A stretch of DNA of 64,000 nt from positions 1,744,723 to 1,808,722 of the forward strand of contig NZ_CP147407.1 in NCBI RefSeq assembly GCF_037201815.1, in the 5' to 3' direction. The translations under genes were made by a program, and so were the position numbers. Of this stretch, positions 36,611 to 45,805 are shown one piece after another. The DNA is from Metabacillus sp. FJAT-52054 (GTDB lineage: Bacteria > Bacillota > Bacilli > Bacillales > Bacillaceae). The stretch's first letter is position 1. The number at the start of each line of letters is the position of its first letter. Below the pieces are notes generated by a model. That model worked only from the letters and a program-made list of their open reading frames with translations, was not told the DNA's origin and searched no databases.

Positions 36611-37903
36611 ATGAACAACAGTGAAATCTTCGTGAGTCTCGACATCGGTACATCCAGTGTTAAAGTCATAATCGGGGAAATGGCCGACGATGCTTTAAAC
36701 GTAATCGGTGTGGGGAATGTAAAATCAGAAGGATTAAAAAAAGGTTCAATCGTTGATATAGACGAAACCGTTCATTCTATTAAAAAAGCCGTGGAACAAG
36801 CGGAACGCATGGTAGGAATTCCCCTGAAAAGAGTGGTTGTGGGAGTTGCAGGCAACCATGTACATCTTCAGGACTGTCATGGAGTGGTTGCTGTTTCAAG
36901 TGAAAACAGAGAAATAGCGAATGAAGATGTCCGCCGTGTGATTGAAGCGGCTCAGGTGATGTCCATTCCTCCTGAACGAGAAATTATTGACGTTATTCCC
37001 CGTCAGTTCATCGTTGACGGTCTGGATGAGATAAATGATCCCCGCGGAATGCTCGGGGTTCGTCTTGAAATGGAAGGGACAATCATTACCGGTTCCAAAA
37101 CAATCTTACATAATCTGCTCCGCTGTGTTGAAAGGGCGGGGCTTGAAATAACAGACATCTGCCTTCAGCCTTTGGCTGCCGGTTCTGTAGCATTGTCTCG
37201 TGACGAGAAAAATCTTGGAGTTGCCATGATTGATATTGGAGGCGGCTCTACAACCATTGCTTTATTTGAGCAGGGGCATTTGCGTACTGCTTCCGTCCTT
37301 CCAATCGGAGGGGAGCATTTGACAAAAGATCTTTCCATCGGGCTTCGTACAGCAACAGAAGAGGCGGAAAGAATTAAAGTCAAACATGGACATGCTTTTT
37401 ATGATCTTGCTTCACCTGATGAAGTATTCGAAGTGTCCATTATTGGAACCGATCAAAAACAGCAATTTAATCAACTGGAAATTTCTGATATTATTGAAGC
37501 GAGACTTGAAGAATTATTTGAGATGGTCCAGCATGAGCTTATGAGGCTGGGTGTGAGAGACCTTCCAGGAGGTTTCGTATTGACTGGCGGAACAGTAAGC
37601 ATGCCCGGAGTTCTTGAACTTGCCCAGGATATGCTGCAAAGCAGTGTGAGAATTGCAAGCCCTGATTATATCGGGGTAAGAGAACCCCGATATATGACAG
37701 GAGTCGGGCTCATACAATTCGCTTATAAAAATGCTAAAATTCAAGGCAGAAGAATTGGCTCCAATGTTTCACAGGAAGTCTATACTGAACAGGCAGCCGC
37801 TGTCCGGGAGGAACCGACTCAGCGAAACAGCAGCAAACCAAAAACAAATGAAGAAAAAAAACAAAGCAAAGTGAAAAAGTTTTTCGGCTACTTCTTTGAA
37901 TAA
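36611..37903 (+). CDS. ftsA: FtsA, actin-like membrane tether for FtsZ
   Basis: 430 residues. Actin-fold ATPase that anchors FtsZ to the membrane. Phosphate-1 loop SLDIGTSSVKVIIGE (residues 9-23), SHS2 domain with VVGVAGNHV, phosphate-2 MIDIGGGSTTIALFEQG, adenosine motif VLTGGTVSMPGV. The end KVKKFFGYFFE is the amphipathic membrane-targeting helix. ATG 36611 after AAGGAGG. ftsZ follows after 42 bases. Confidence 0.97.
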   Translation: MNNSEIFVSLDIGTSSVKVIIGEMADDALNVIGVGNVKSEGLKKGSIVDIDETVHSIKKAVEQAERMVGIPLKRVVVGVAGNHVHLQDCHGVVAVSSENREIANEDVRRVIEAAQVMSIPPEREIIDVIPRQFIVDGLDEINDPRGMLGVRLEMEGTIITGSKTILHNLLRCVERAGLEITDICLQPLAAGSVALSRDEKNLGVAMIDIGGGSTTIALFEQGHLRTASVLPIGGEHLTKDLSIGLRTATEEAERIKVKHGHAFYDLASPDEVFEVSIIGTDQKQQFNQLEISDIIEARLEELFEMVQHELMRLGVRDLPGGFVLTGGTVSMPGVLELAQDMLQSSVRIASPDYIGVREPRYMTGVGLIQFAYKNAKIQGRRIGSNVSQEVYTEQAAAVREEPTQRNSSKPKTNEEKKQSKVKKFFGYFFE

Positions 37904-37945
37904 AAAGATCAACAAGAAGTGATTGATGGATTAGGAGGATTAAGC

Positions 37946-39106
37946 ATGTTAGAGTTTGAAACGAATATTGACGGTCTTGCAACCATAAAAGTAATTGGGG
38001 TAGGCGGAGGCGGAAACAACGCTGTAAACCGAATGATTGAACATGGTGTTCAAGGGGTAGAATTTATTGCCGTTAATACGGATGCACAAGCATTAAATCT
38101 ATCAAAAGCGGAAGTGAAGATGCAAATAGGTTCCAAGCTTACAAGAGGGCTTGGTGCAGGTGCAAACCCTGAAGTAGGCAAAAAAGCTGCAGAAGAAAGC
38201 AAAGAGCAGATTGAAGAAGCACTTCGCGGTGCGGATATGGTCTTTGTTACTGCAGGGATGGGCGGCGGAACCGGAACTGGAGCGGCTCCGGTTATTGCTC
38301 AAATTGCCAAGGATCTAGGAGCACTAACAGTTGGTGTTGTTACACGTCCATTCACATTTGAGGGAAGAAAGCGTGCGATGCAGGCATCAGGCGGAATTTC
38401 TTCAATGAAAGAATCAGTAGACACGCTGATTGTTATTCCAAATGACCGCTTGCTTGAAATAGTAGATAAGAATACACCAATGCTTGAAGCGTTCCGTGAA
38501 GCAGATAACGTTCTCCGTCAGGGTGTACAGGGTATATCTGACCTGATTGCGGTTCCTGGTCTAATTAACCTTGACTTCGCAGATGTGAAAACGATTATGT
38601 CCAACAGAGGGTCCGCACTAATGGGAATCGGTGTAGCAACTGGTGAAAGCAGAGCGGCAGAGGCTGCTAAAAAAGCGATTTCCAGTCCGCTTCTTGAAAC
38701 GTCCATTGATGGGGCACAAGGCGTTCTTATGAACATCACAGGCGGAACAAACCTAAGTCTTTATGAAGTTCAGGAAGCTGCAGACATCGTAGCATCCGCA
38801 TCTGATCAGGAAGTCAACATGATCTTTGGATCTGTTATTAACGAAAACCTGAAAGATGAAATCGTCGTAACGGTTATTGCAACAGGGTTCAGCGAACAGG
38901 AAATTAACCCTGGAAAACAGCCTCGCTTTGGAGGAAGCACGCAAGCACCTCAAACTCCTAAACCGGCTATGCCCCAAAAGCGTGAACGGGAACGCGATAT
39001 GAAGCGTGAGGAGCCATCACCTTATAATGAAAATACCCGCCAGCAGCAGCCTGATGATGCTCTGGATATTCCGACTTTTCTTAGAAACCGAAACAGAAGA
39101 CGATAA
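37946..39106 (+). CDS. ftsZ: FtsZ, tubulin-like division GTPase
   Basis: 386 residues from ATG 37946, after TTAGGAGG. Forms the Z ring. GTP-binding [18 protein letters not shown], the tubulin signature [15 protein letters not shown] (about 102-116), the T7 loop [11 protein letters not shown], a flexible linker rich in Pro/Gln/Glu, and the conserved C-terminal peptide [13 protein letters not shown] that binds FtsA, SepF and EzrA. Followed by a terminator; B. subtilis bpr is absent here. Confidence 0.98.
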   Translation: MLEFETNIDGLATIKVIGVGGGGNNAVNRMIEHGVQGVEFIAVNTDAQALNLSKAEVKMQIGSKLTRGLGAGANPEVGKKAAEESKEQIEEALRGADMVFVTAGMGGGTGTGAAPVIAQIAKDLGALTVGVVTRPFTFEGRKRAMQASGGISSMKESVDTLIVIPNDRLLEIVDKNTPMLEAFREADNVLRQGVQGISDLIAVPGLINLDFADVKTIMSNRGSALMGIGVATGESRAAEAAKKAISSPLLETSIDGAQGVLMNITGGTNLSLYEVQEAADIVASASDQEVNMIFGSVINENLKDEIVVTVIATGFSEQEINPGKQPRFGGSTQAPQTPKPAMPQKRERERDMKREEPSPYNENTRQQQPDDALDIPTFLRNRNRRR

Positions 39107-39113
39107 TATTCCT

Positions 39114-39150
39114 TTAAAAAGAGCCTGGCATACCTGCCTGGCTCTTTTTG
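39114..39150 (+). terminator. Terminator after ftsZ
   Basis: GAGCCTGGCA / TGCCTGGCTC form a 10-bp stem with one mismatch and a TACC loop, flanked by AAAAA and TTTTT. Confidence 0.85.
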
Positions 39151-39240
39151 CATGAAATAAAATAAGCCAAAATAAAGGCCAACCCAGCCAGCCTGCGCCT
39201 GTAGAAAGGAATAAAACGATTAAACTAAGAACCCTTCCCT

Positions 39241-39317
39241 TCCGACAAAACCCCTTAAAAAAACACTGTTTTCCCCTTCATGAATTGACAGACTTCCTCG
39301 GACGATCTCATTATACT
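39241..39317 (+). promoter_or_regulatory. spoIIGp: spoIIG-type promoter with long spacer and candidate Spo0A box
   Basis: TTGACA (39285-39290) and TATACT (39312-39317) are separated by 21 bases, not 17. B. subtilis spoIIG is known for such an over-long (22-base) spacer, which makes it dependent on phosphorylated Spo0A. TCCGACA at 39241-39247 matches the reverse 0A box (TTCGACA) at 6 of 7 positions, and a weaker ATTGACA overlaps the -35. Confidence 0.65.
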
Positions 39318-39375
39318 TAGGGCTATATCCTGCTATTTAGACAATCTGGAACCTGTCATGGAAGAGGGTTAGACA

Positions 39376-40299
39376 TTGTCCGTATATTTAGATGTCATAT
39401 GGATGCTTAATTTCCTTTTTGATCTGTTTCTTCTGATGCTTACTGCTTCCTTACTGAAGAGGCCAAAAGTTTGGTATAGGCTTTTATTGGGCGGTTTCAT
39501 AGGTTCAGCTATCATTCTTTTTATGTTTACACCCCTTGGGCCGTTCTTCAGTCATCCTGCAGGAAAGCTTTTCATCTCTGTCCTTATGGTTTGGTCTGCT
39601 TTTGGCTTTGTAAGGTTTAAATACTTTTTGCAGAACTGGTTTATGTTTTACTTTTCAACGTTCGCTCTTGGAGGCGGAATTATTGGAGCCCATTATTTTC
39701 TGCAGAAAGACAGCTATTTAACCAATGGGATATTAATGACCCAGACAACAGGCTTCGGTGATCCGATTACGTGGATTTTTGTTGTTATTGGCTTTCCTCT
39801 GCTTTGGCTGTTTTCAGCAGGGCGCGGAAAGGACGTGCAAGTTAAAAAACTCCAGTATCATGAAATCGTAAAGGTAACAGCCGTCTTTGGAGAAACAATT
39901 CTCCCAATGACCGGACTGATCGACAGCGGAAATCAACTATTTGATCCCATCACAAGAACGCCTGTCATGATTGCAGATACGGACAAACTTGCCGGGCTGC
40001 TCCCTAAAGCTTTAACAGACAAAGTGATGTCAGGAAATATTCTGGACGATACTCCTGAGCTGGATGATCATTGGCAGCTAAGAATACGGATTATTCCTTA
40101 CAGGGGAGTCGGACAGCAAAATCAATTTCTTATCGGCCTAAAGCCGGACTCTTTAAAAATTCAAACAGAAAAAGAAGAAGTAAACGTGAAAAAAGCCATT
40201 ATCGGCTTAAGCTCCTCACAGCTATCAGCTGATGGAGATTTCACTTGCATTGTTCATCCTCAAATGCTCCAGGGGCCATCATCTGCACATGTGTCTTAA
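39376..40299 (+). CDS. spoIIGA: SpoIIGA, pro-SigE processing aspartic protease
   Basis: 307 residues. Mother-cell membrane protease that cleaves pro-SigE after a forespore signal (SpoIIR). Five membrane segments in the first 150 residues (starting VYLDVIWMLNFLFDLFLLML), then the aspartic protease domain with catalytic LIDSGNQLFDP (about residue 183) and RIIPYRGVGQQNQFL. Start TTG 39376 lies 7 bases after AGAGGG and corresponds to the B. subtilis N-terminus. sigE follows after 42 bases. Confidence 0.95.
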   Translation: MSVYLDVIWMLNFLFDLFLLMLTASLLKRPKVWYRLLLGGFIGSAIILFMFTPLGPFFSHPAGKLFISVLMVWSAFGFVRFKYFLQNWFMFYFSTFALGGGIIGAHYFLQKDSYLTNGILMTQTTGFGDPITWIFVVIGFPLLWLFSAGRGKDVQVKKLQYHEIVKVTAVFGETILPMTGLIDSGNQLFDPITRTPVMIADTDKLAGLLPKALTDKVMSGNILDDTPELDDHWQLRIRIIPYRGVGQQNQFLIGLKPDSLKIQTEKEEVNVKKAIIGLSSSQLSADGDFTCIVHPQMLQGPSSAHVS

Positions 40300-40341
40300 A
40301 TAAGTTTACTCGCGTTTTGGACTTTTAGAAGGGGGAATAAG

Positions 40342-41061
40342 ATGAAAAACCTTAGGCTGAGAATGACGTATTGGTGGTACAAATTATTAACGAAGCTGGG
40401 CTTTAAGACAGATGAGATTTATTACATTGGAGGAAGTGAGGCTCTGCCTCCCCCCCTTAATAAAGATGAGGAAGAAATCCTTCTAAAGAAGCTTCCAACA
40501 GGAGACCAGGCTGCCAGAGCAATCCTCATTGAAAGAAACTTGCGGCTAGTCGTTTATATTGCCAGAAAATTTGAGAATACAGGTATTAATATCGAGGACT
40601 TGATCAGCATCGGCACGATTGGTCTGATTAAGGCAGTCAACACATTTAATCCTGAGAAGAAAATCAAACTGGCTACATATGCATCCAGATGCATCGAAAA
40701 TGAAATCCTCATGTATTTGAGAAGAAACAATAAAATTCGATCCGAAGTTTCTTTTGATGAACCGCTCAATATTGACTGGGACGGAAATGAGCTTCTCCTA
40801 TCGGATGTTCTCGGAACAGATGATGATATTATTACGAAGGATCTCGAAGCAAATGTTGACCGTAAGCTTCTCCTAAAAGCTCTTCAGCAGCTGAACGACA
40901 GGGAAAAGCAAATTATGGAGCTGCGGTTTGGCTTGCAGGGCGGCGAAGAAAAAACGCAAAAGGATGTAGCCGATATGCTAGGGATCTCTCAATCGTATAT
41001 TTCGAGGCTGGAAAAGCGCATTATCAAACGGTTAAGAAAAGAATTTAATAAAATGGTGTAA
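40342..41061 (+). CDS. sigE: Pro-SigE, early mother-cell sigma factor
   Basis: 239 residues. The N-terminal pro-region (about the first 27 residues, [19 protein letters not shown]) is amphipathic and membrane-associated; processing is expected just before [12 protein letters not shown] as in B. subtilis. Region 2 ([31 protein letters not shown]) and region 4 ([35 protein letters not shown]) are complete. Start ATG follows AAGGGGGAA. Forms the spoIIG operon with spoIIGA and ends at a terminator. Confidence 0.97.
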   Translation: MKNLRLRMTYWWYKLLTKLGFKTDEIYYIGGSEALPPPLNKDEEEILLKKLPTGDQAARAILIERNLRLVVYIARKFENTGINIEDLISIGTIGLIKAVNTFNPEKKIKLATYASRCIENEILMYLRRNNKIRSEVSFDEPLNIDWDGNELLLSDVLGTDDDIITKDLEANVDRKLLLKALQQLNDREKQIMELRFGLQGGEEKTQKDVADMLGISQSYISRLEKRIIKRLRKEFNKMV

Positions 41062-41073
41062 AAATTTTTAAAT

Positions 41074-41101
41074 AAAAAGGGTCGAAAAACCCTTTTTTTA
41101 T
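41074..41101 (+). terminator. Terminator after sigE
   Basis: AAAAGGGT / ACCCTTTT stem with a CGAAAA loop followed by further T residues; separates spoIIG from sigG. Confidence 0.8.
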
Positions 41102-41145
41102 TTGGGGAAAATAGTTTTCTTGAAATTTTAGCGTCTTTTCTATGT

Positions 41146-41174
41146 GCATATTTTTCCAACTCCAGGAAATACTG
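41146..41174 (+). promoter_or_regulatory. Candidate SigF/SigG-type promoter of sigG
   Basis: GCATA (41146-41150) followed after 14 bases by GGAAATACT (41165-41173) resembles the SigF consensus (GHATR, 15 bases, GGHRARHT) and the B. subtilis sigG control region. Forespore-specific expression is expected. Confidence 0.5.
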
Positions 41175-41210
41175 TTTTTTGTACAGCAGCTCCTGACTGG
41201 AGGGAAAGAT

Positions 41211-41990
41211 GTGACACGAAATAAAGTAGAGATTTGCGGAGTAGACACGTCAAAGCTTCCCGTATTAAAAAATGAAGAAATGCGAATTCTCTTCAGAGAG
41301 ATGCAAAGCGGGGAAAGTTCAGCAAGAGAAAAACTCGTAAATGGAAACCTCAGGCTTGTCTTGAGTGTCATCCAGCGTTTTAACAACAGAGGAGAATTTG
41401 TCGATGACTTGTTTCAGGTTGGCTGTATTGGCCTTATGAAATCCATTGATAATTTCGACCTGGGACAGAATGTGAAATTTTCAACCTATGCTGTGCCTAT
41501 GATTATAGGGGAAATCAGACGCTATTTGCGCGATAATAATCCGATTAGGGTTTCCAGGTCATTAAGGGACATCGCCTATAAAGCCCTGCAGGTGAGGGAA
41601 AAGCTGATGACTCAGACATCAAGAGAACCATCCGCAGAAGAAATAGCAAAAGTGCTTGAGGTTCCCCACGAAGAAATTGTTTTCGCGCTTGATGCCATTC
41701 AGGATCCAGTTTCATTATTCGAGCCGATTTACAATGACGGAGGCGATCCAATTTATGTAATGGATCAGCTGAGTGATGAGCGGAACCGGGATATCCAGTG
41801 GATCGAAGAGCTCGCCTTAAAGGAAGGAATGAGGCGACTTAACGATAGGGAAAAACTCATTTTAAGAAAGCGGTTTTTTCAAGGGAAAACACAAATGGAG
41901 GTTGCTGATGAAATAGGAATCTCCCAAGCACAGGTATCGAGGCTGGAAAAAGCAGCAATCAAGCAAATGAATAAAAATATTCAGCAGTAA
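41211..41990 (+). CDS. sigG: SigG, late forespore sigma factor
   Basis: 259 residues from GTG 41211, giving the N-terminus TRNKVEICGVDTSKLPVLKN as in B. subtilis; a longer in-frame extension has no ribosome-binding site. Directs late forespore genes (small acid-soluble proteins, germination). Region 2 (NLRLVLSVIQRFNNRGEFVD, CIGLMKSIDNF, FSTYAVPMIIGEIRRYLRDN), region 3 and region 4 (QMEVADEIGISQAQVSRLEK) are complete. Encoded after sigE but with its own promoter. Confidence 0.97.
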   Translation: MTRNKVEICGVDTSKLPVLKNEEMRILFREMQSGESSAREKLVNGNLRLVLSVIQRFNNRGEFVDDLFQVGCIGLMKSIDNFDLGQNVKFSTYAVPMIIGEIRRYLRDNNPIRVSRSLRDIAYKALQVREKLMTQTSREPSAEEIAKVLEVPHEEIVFALDAIQDPVSLFEPIYNDGGDPIYVMDQLSDERNRDIQWIEELALKEGMRRLNDREKLILRKRFFQGKTQMEVADEIGISQAQVSRLEKAAIKQMNKNIQQ

Positions 41991-42003
41991 GCTGGACAAG
42001 CCT

Positions 42004-42043
42004 GAGGGATCCTGCCGGAAACGGAGGATCCCCTTTTATTTAG
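42004..42043 (+). terminator. Terminator after sigG
   Basis: GGGATCC...GGATCCC with an inner CCG-GAAA-CGG tetraloop stem, followed by CTTTTATTT. Confidence 0.8.
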
Positions 42044-42079
42044 GCAATGTTATACATTTATGCTGATTTTACAACAAGT

Positions 42080-42156
42080 GTTGATTGGAGTGGAGGGCGC
42101 TGGACTCCGAGCTGAGAGCAACGGGACTGGTGAGACCCCGCAGATGCTCAATCAAC
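42080..42156 (+). repeat. MITE-like dispersed intergenic repeat, copy 2 (short form)
   Basis: Ends are inverted repeats GTTGATTGGAG / CTCAATCAAC. Inside, GATTGGAGTGGAGGGCGC, GAGAGCAACGGGACTGGTGA and GACCCCGCAG match the minus-strand blocks of the element at 23658-23790 in the same order, but the section after GACCCCGCAG is almost wholly missing. Together with the sigG terminator it accounts for the space before ylmC. Confidence 0.7.
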
Positions 42157-42276
42157 AGCCTGGTTTAACAAAGCTTTTTTTAAAACCCAATCTCCTGCTA
42201 ATGATTGTGTGCGAATACTAACCGAATCCTTTCATACATTGAATAGTAAAAGACTTGTTTGAGAGGAGCGGTAAAC

Positions 42277-42528
42277 ATGATGAACATTTCCGAGTTTCAA
42301 ACAAAGGATATTGTAAATGTGTCAGACGGGAAAAAACTTGGAAGCATTGGAGACTTCGACATTAATGTTACAACTGGAAAAATACAGGCTATTATCATAA
42401 CCGGACCGGGCAAAATGATGGGTTTCTTCGGCAGAGAAGAGGAATTTGTTATCCCATGGCGAAACATAGTAAAGATTGGGGAAGATGTAATTTTAGTAAG
42501 AATGTCTTCTCAGGATACTCCGCTTTAA
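42277..42528 (+). CDS. ylmC: YlmC/YmxH-family PRC-barrel sporulation protein
   Basis: 83 residues from ATG 42277, 8 bases after AGAGGAG. A single PRC-barrel-like domain (MNISEFQTKDIVNVSDGKKL, IGDFDINVTTGKIQAIII, FVIPWRNIVKIGEDVILV). The YlmC/YmxH family is linked to sporulation by distribution; its partner is unknown. B. subtilis has ylmA (an ABC ATPase) between sigG and ylmC; it is absent here. Confidence 0.88.
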   Translation: MMNISEFQTKDIVNVSDGKKLGSIGDFDINVTTGKIQAIIITGPGKMMGFFGREEEFVIPWRNIVKIGEDVILVRMSSQDTPL

Positions 42529-42651
42529 TAAAGCTCATGAAATAATGCCATAAATGATTAATTTTGCCCTTTATTTTATGAACTTGAAGGGAAAGATGTG
42601 GTAAAATAAAAGCATTCATTTAGGGATTTTGTCGAAAAGGAGATTGATATT

Positions 42652-43482
42652 ATGATGGAGCCATTTATAAAGGATCGAGAGACTTTTTTGAGCCTGGACG
42701 GCTTTACGACAATCAATTCTTCTATCATTGCAGGATTTACGGTAAAAAATGGAGGCGTCAGCACCTCCCATTTTTCCACTTTAAATATGGGGCTTCATGT
42801 AAACGATGATCCCGCAGATGTAGTGGCTAATAGAAAAATCTGTGCATTAGAAACGTCCATTCCGCTCCGGAACTGGGTCTTTGCAGATCAGGTTCACGGG
42901 AGCCGGATCGTGAAAGCGGAGAAAGAAAATCGTGGAGACGGCGCTTTCGAATACGAAGCTGCGATACATGCTGCCGACGGGATCTATACAGATAAAGCAG
43001 ATACGATGCTTGCACTTGCCTTCGCAGATTGTGTGCCAATCTTTTTTTATGAAGAGGCAGCGAATCTGATCGGAGTGGCTCATGCCGGATGGAAAGGAAG
43101 CGTCCTCAACATTGGCCAAGCCATGATCAGCCGGTGGATAGAAGCGGAAGGTGCCCAATTAGACCGGATTCATGCGGTTATCGGGCCGTCTATTGGTTCA
43201 TGCTGCTACAAGGTAGATGACCGTGTAATCGAAGAAGTCAACAAGCATTTCGACCCAGTTGAAGAGGTTCCTTACAAGGAAGCGGGGGCAGGTCAATATT
43301 TCCTTGACCTGAAAGCACTTAACGAAGCGCTGCTGGTGAAAGCCGGATTAAATAGAGAAAATATATCAGTGTCAGGCCGTTGTACAAGCTGTGAGGATCA
43401 ATTGTTCTTCTCACATCGCAGGGATAATGGCAAGACAGGCAGAATGATTGGCTTTATAGGATTGAAAGAGGAGGGCTCCTGA
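42652..43482 (+). CDS. pgeF: PgeF/YlmD, laccase-domain (DUF152) protein
   Basis: 276 residues of the YfiH/LACC1 family. Members have purine nucleoside phosphorylase/adenosine deaminase activity (LACC1) or act as peptidoglycan editing factor (PgeF). The metal/active-site residues are visible: DQVHGSRIV, FADCVPIFF, VAHAGWKGSV, IGPSIGSCCYKV and RCTSCEDQLFFSHRRDNGKTGRM. ATG 42652 follows AAAAGGAG by 9 bases; ATG 42655 is an alternative. Abuts ylmE. Confidence 0.9.
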   Translation: MMEPFIKDRETFLSLDGFTTINSSIIAGFTVKNGGVSTSHFSTLNMGLHVNDDPADVVANRKICALETSIPLRNWVFADQVHGSRIVKAEKENRGDGAFEYEAAIHAADGIYTDKADTMLALAFADCVPIFFYEEAANLIGVAHAGWKGSVLNIGQAMISRWIEAEGAQLDRIHAVIGPSIGSCCYKVDDRVIEEVNKHFDPVEEVPYKEAGAGQYFLDLKALNEALLVKAGLNRENISVSGRCTSCEDQLFFSHRRDNGKTGRMIGFIGLKEEGS

Positions 43483-44151
43483 TTGGAAGTAAAAGAAAAT
43501 CTGTCTGTCATCAAAGAGAATATCATAACTGCTTGCAGACAGGCTGGCCGGAATCCTGAGGATGTGCACCTCGTTGCCGTGACCAAATACGTTACAGCAG
43601 AGCGGGCCCAGGAGGCCATAGAAGCTGGAATTCTTCATTTGGGAGAAAATCGGGATGAGGGTCTCTCAGAGAAATACGAGCGCATTGGCCAAAAAGCAAT
43701 CTGGCATTTTATCGGCTCCCTGCAATCAAGAAAAGTTAAACAGATAATTGATAAGGTATCATACATACATTCACTGGATCGCCTGTCCCTCGCTAAAGAG
43801 ATCGATAAGCGTGCAGAAGCACCCGTTCGATGTTTTGTGCAGGTCAATACATCCGGTGAGGAATCCAAGCATGGAATAAAGCCGGAAGAAACCATTTCAT
43901 TTATCAGAGCATGCAGCGAATATCCGGCCATTCAGATTGCCGGGCTGATGACGATGGCTCCCAACACTGACGACACCTCAGCGATCCGCCAGACTTTTCA
44001 GCGCCTGAGAGAGCTTAAGGAAGAAGTACAAGGTCTGGGCCTGGCCCATGCACCTTGCACAGAGCTTTCTATGGGAATGTCAAACGATTATATGATTGCC
44101 ATCGAAGAGGGAGCTACTTTCATCCGAATCGGCTCTTCACTCGTAGGATAA
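43483..44151 (+). CDS. ylmE: YlmE, PLP-binding YggS/PROSC family protein
   Basis: 222 residues, single-domain alanine-racemase-fold protein that binds pyridoxal 5'-phosphate without racemase activity and maintains PLP balance. The PLP lysine lies in HLVAVTKYV (about Lys33); [29 protein letters not shown], and [25 protein letters not shown] are typical. TTG start directly after the pgeF stop, 8 bases downstream of GAGGAGG. Confidence 0.93.
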   Translation: MEVKENLSVIKENIITACRQAGRNPEDVHLVAVTKYVTAERAQEAIEAGILHLGENRDEGLSEKYERIGQKAIWHFIGSLQSRKVKQIIDKVSYIHSLDRLSLAKEIDKRAEAPVRCFVQVNTSGEESKHGIKPEETISFIRACSEYPAIQIAGLMTMAPNTDDTSAIRQTFQRLRELKEEVQGLGLAHAPCTELSMGMSNDYMIAIEEGATFIRIGSSLVG

Positions 44152-44169
44152 TTTACAGGAGGTGTCAAA

Positions 44170-44616
44170 ATGAGTATAAAAAACCGCTTCAAGAACTTTT
44201 TTGCTCTTGATGAAGAGGAATATGAATATACTGATAAACAAAGCTATGAGGAGGAGGAGGAGGAATATTTAACTCCCGATCCGCAAGCCCCAAGAAAAGA
44301 AGGAAAGCAAAACGTTGTAAGTTTGCAAAGTCTTCAAAAATCCTCTAAAGTAGTGCTATGTGAGCCTCGCGCATACTCTGAAGCACAGGATATAGCTGAT
44401 CAGCTTAAGAACCGCCGTGCGATTGTTGTTAATCTTCAGCGTATTCAGCATGATCAGGCAAAACGAATCGTTGATTTCCTGAGCGGGACCGTATATGCAA
44501 TCGGCGGAGATATCCAAAAAATCGGAATGAATATTTTTCTCTGTACTCCAGATAATGTGGACGTATCAGGAACGATCTCCGAACTGGCAGTTGAAGATGA
44601 ACCTCAAAGGTGGTAA
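44170..44616 (+). CDS. sepF: SepF (YlmF), membrane anchor and septum-shape protein
   Basis: 148 residues. N-terminal amphipathic helix ([13 protein letters not shown]) for membrane binding, an acidic linker with a run of Glu codons, and the SepF core ([50 protein letters not shown]). It polymerises into rings, binds the FtsZ tail and overlaps in function with FtsA. ATG after ACAGGAGG, 18 bases behind ylmE. Confidence 0.96.
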   Translation: MSIKNRFKNFFALDEEEYEYTDKQSYEEEEEEYLTPDPQAPRKEGKQNVVSLQSLQKSSKVVLCEPRAYSEAQDIADQLKNRRAIVVNLQRIQHDQAKRIVDFLSGTVYAIGGDIQKIGMNIFLCTPDNVDVSGTISELAVEDEPQRW

Positions 44617-44622
44617 TAGACA

Positions 44623-44886
44623 ATGGGCATAGTGTTTTCAGTTTTACAATCTTTACTTCAGGTATATTCGTATGCCATCATCATTTATATTCTTATGTCC
44701 TGGTTTCCGAATGCGAAAGAAAGCAGATTCGGACAAATTCTAGAGTCGGTTTGCGAACCATTTCTAGAACCGTTCCGCAGGATTATTCCGTCACTTGGCA
44801 TGATTGATCTCTCTCCAATTGCCGCGATCCTTGTACTGAACCTGGCACAAGGCGGATTGCGGTCTCTATACTATATGATTGCGTAA
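44623..44886 (+). CDS. ylmG: YlmG, YggT-family membrane protein
   Basis: 87 residues, two membrane helices (about 4-25 and 65-85) with the family loop SWFPNAKESRFGQILESVCEPFLEPFRRIIP split here by conserved Pro and Arg. YggT/YlmG proteins occur beside sepF across Gram-positives and in plastids (YLMG), with a poorly defined role in membrane or nucleoid organisation. Begins 6 bases after sepF. Confidence 0.92.
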   Translation: MGIVFSVLQSLLQVYSYAIIIYILMSWFPNAKESRFGQILESVCEPFLEPFRRIIPSLGMIDLSPIAAILVLNLAQGGLRSLYYMIA

Positions 44887-44888
44887 TG

Positions 44889-44913
44889 GAAGGGACGTCA
44901 TAGTCCCTTTTTC
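44889..44913 (+). terminator. Short terminator-like hairpin between ylmG and rqcP
   Basis: AAGGGAC / GTCCCTT (7 bp) with a 6-nt loop and a T-rich tail, directly after the ylmG stop. It could partly end the ylmC-ylmG transcript or act as an attenuator. Confidence 0.55.
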
Positions 44914-44936
44914 CAATTAATGAAACGGTGATGCAA

Positions 44937-45713
44937 ATGACAGATTTATTTCAGCATTTTAGAGAAGATGAACGTGATTTTATTGAGAAAGTGATTGGCT
45001 GGAGGGATTATGTTCTTTCCTCATACAGCCCGAAGCTGACTGACTTTCTGGACCCGAGGGAACAGGAAATTGTCCGTTCTCTTATCGGTGATCAAAAGGA
45101 AGTAAAGGCGGCTTTTCAAGGAGGTACCTCTCAGTCGGAAAGAAAACGGGCCCTGCTTTATCCAGAGTATTTGGAGCCGGAGCATGAAGACTTTGCATTA
45201 AGCTTATTCCAAATAGGCTACCCTTCAAAATTTATTACCCTGGAACACAGGCAAGTGCTCGGCGCTCTCATGTCTATCGGCCTTAAACGATCAAAATATG
45301 GAGATATATTGATCGAGGGTGAGAACATTCAGCTTGTCGCTGCAGAAGAAATGGACGATTTCTTAAGACTGCAGCTGAATGAGATTGGGAAAGCAAAGGT
45401 TGAGCTGAAGAAAATTGATTTTTCAAAGGCGATCATCAAGTATGATGAGTGGAGTGAATTCTCTTCTACCGTTAGCTCACTCAGACTGGATGCGGTGATA
45501 GCGGCTATATATGGAATCTCAAGACAGAAAGTGCAGCCGCTTTTGCAGGCAGGACAAGTTAAAGTAAATTGGCGTACTGCGGAGCAGGGATCGATGGAAT
45601 GCCAGGAAGGCGACAGAATTTCAGTAAGAGGGTTCGGCCGCAGCAAAGTGACAGAGATTTTAGGACGCACGAAAAAAGATAAAATCAGACTTCTTTACGG
45701 CAGGCAAAAATAA
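44937..45713 (+). CDS. rqcP: RqcP (YlmH), S4-domain ribosome quality-control factor
   Basis: 258 residues from ATG 44937 (an in-frame GTG and ATG lie 9 and 6 bases earlier; the Shine-Dalgarno is weak). C-terminal S4 RNA-binding domain (LRLDAVIAAIYGISRQKVQP, GQVKVNWRTAEQ, DRISVRGFGRSKV). In B. subtilis YlmH/RqcP works with RqcH on stalled 50S subunits to add C-terminal alanine tails. The N-terminal part (LTDFLDPREQEIVRSL, LYPEYLEPEHEDF) matches YlmH. Confidence 0.92.
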   Translation: MTDLFQHFREDERDFIEKVIGWRDYVLSSYSPKLTDFLDPREQEIVRSLIGDQKEVKAAFQGGTSQSERKRALLYPEYLEPEHEDFALSLFQIGYPSKFITLEHRQVLGALMSIGLKRSKYGDILIEGENIQLVAAEEMDDFLRLQLNEIGKAKVELKKIDFSKAIIKYDEWSEFSSTVSSLRLDAVIAAIYGISRQKVQPLLQAGQVKVNWRTAEQGSMECQEGDRISVRGFGRSKVTEILGRTKKDKIRLLYGRQK

Positions 45714-45805
45714 TCTTGAATTTTGGAGGATTTGCCCCATAATTGCCGAATAATGAATTATAATGGTATGCAGGAGTGCAAACGATACATATGGAGGTGG
45801 CCTTT

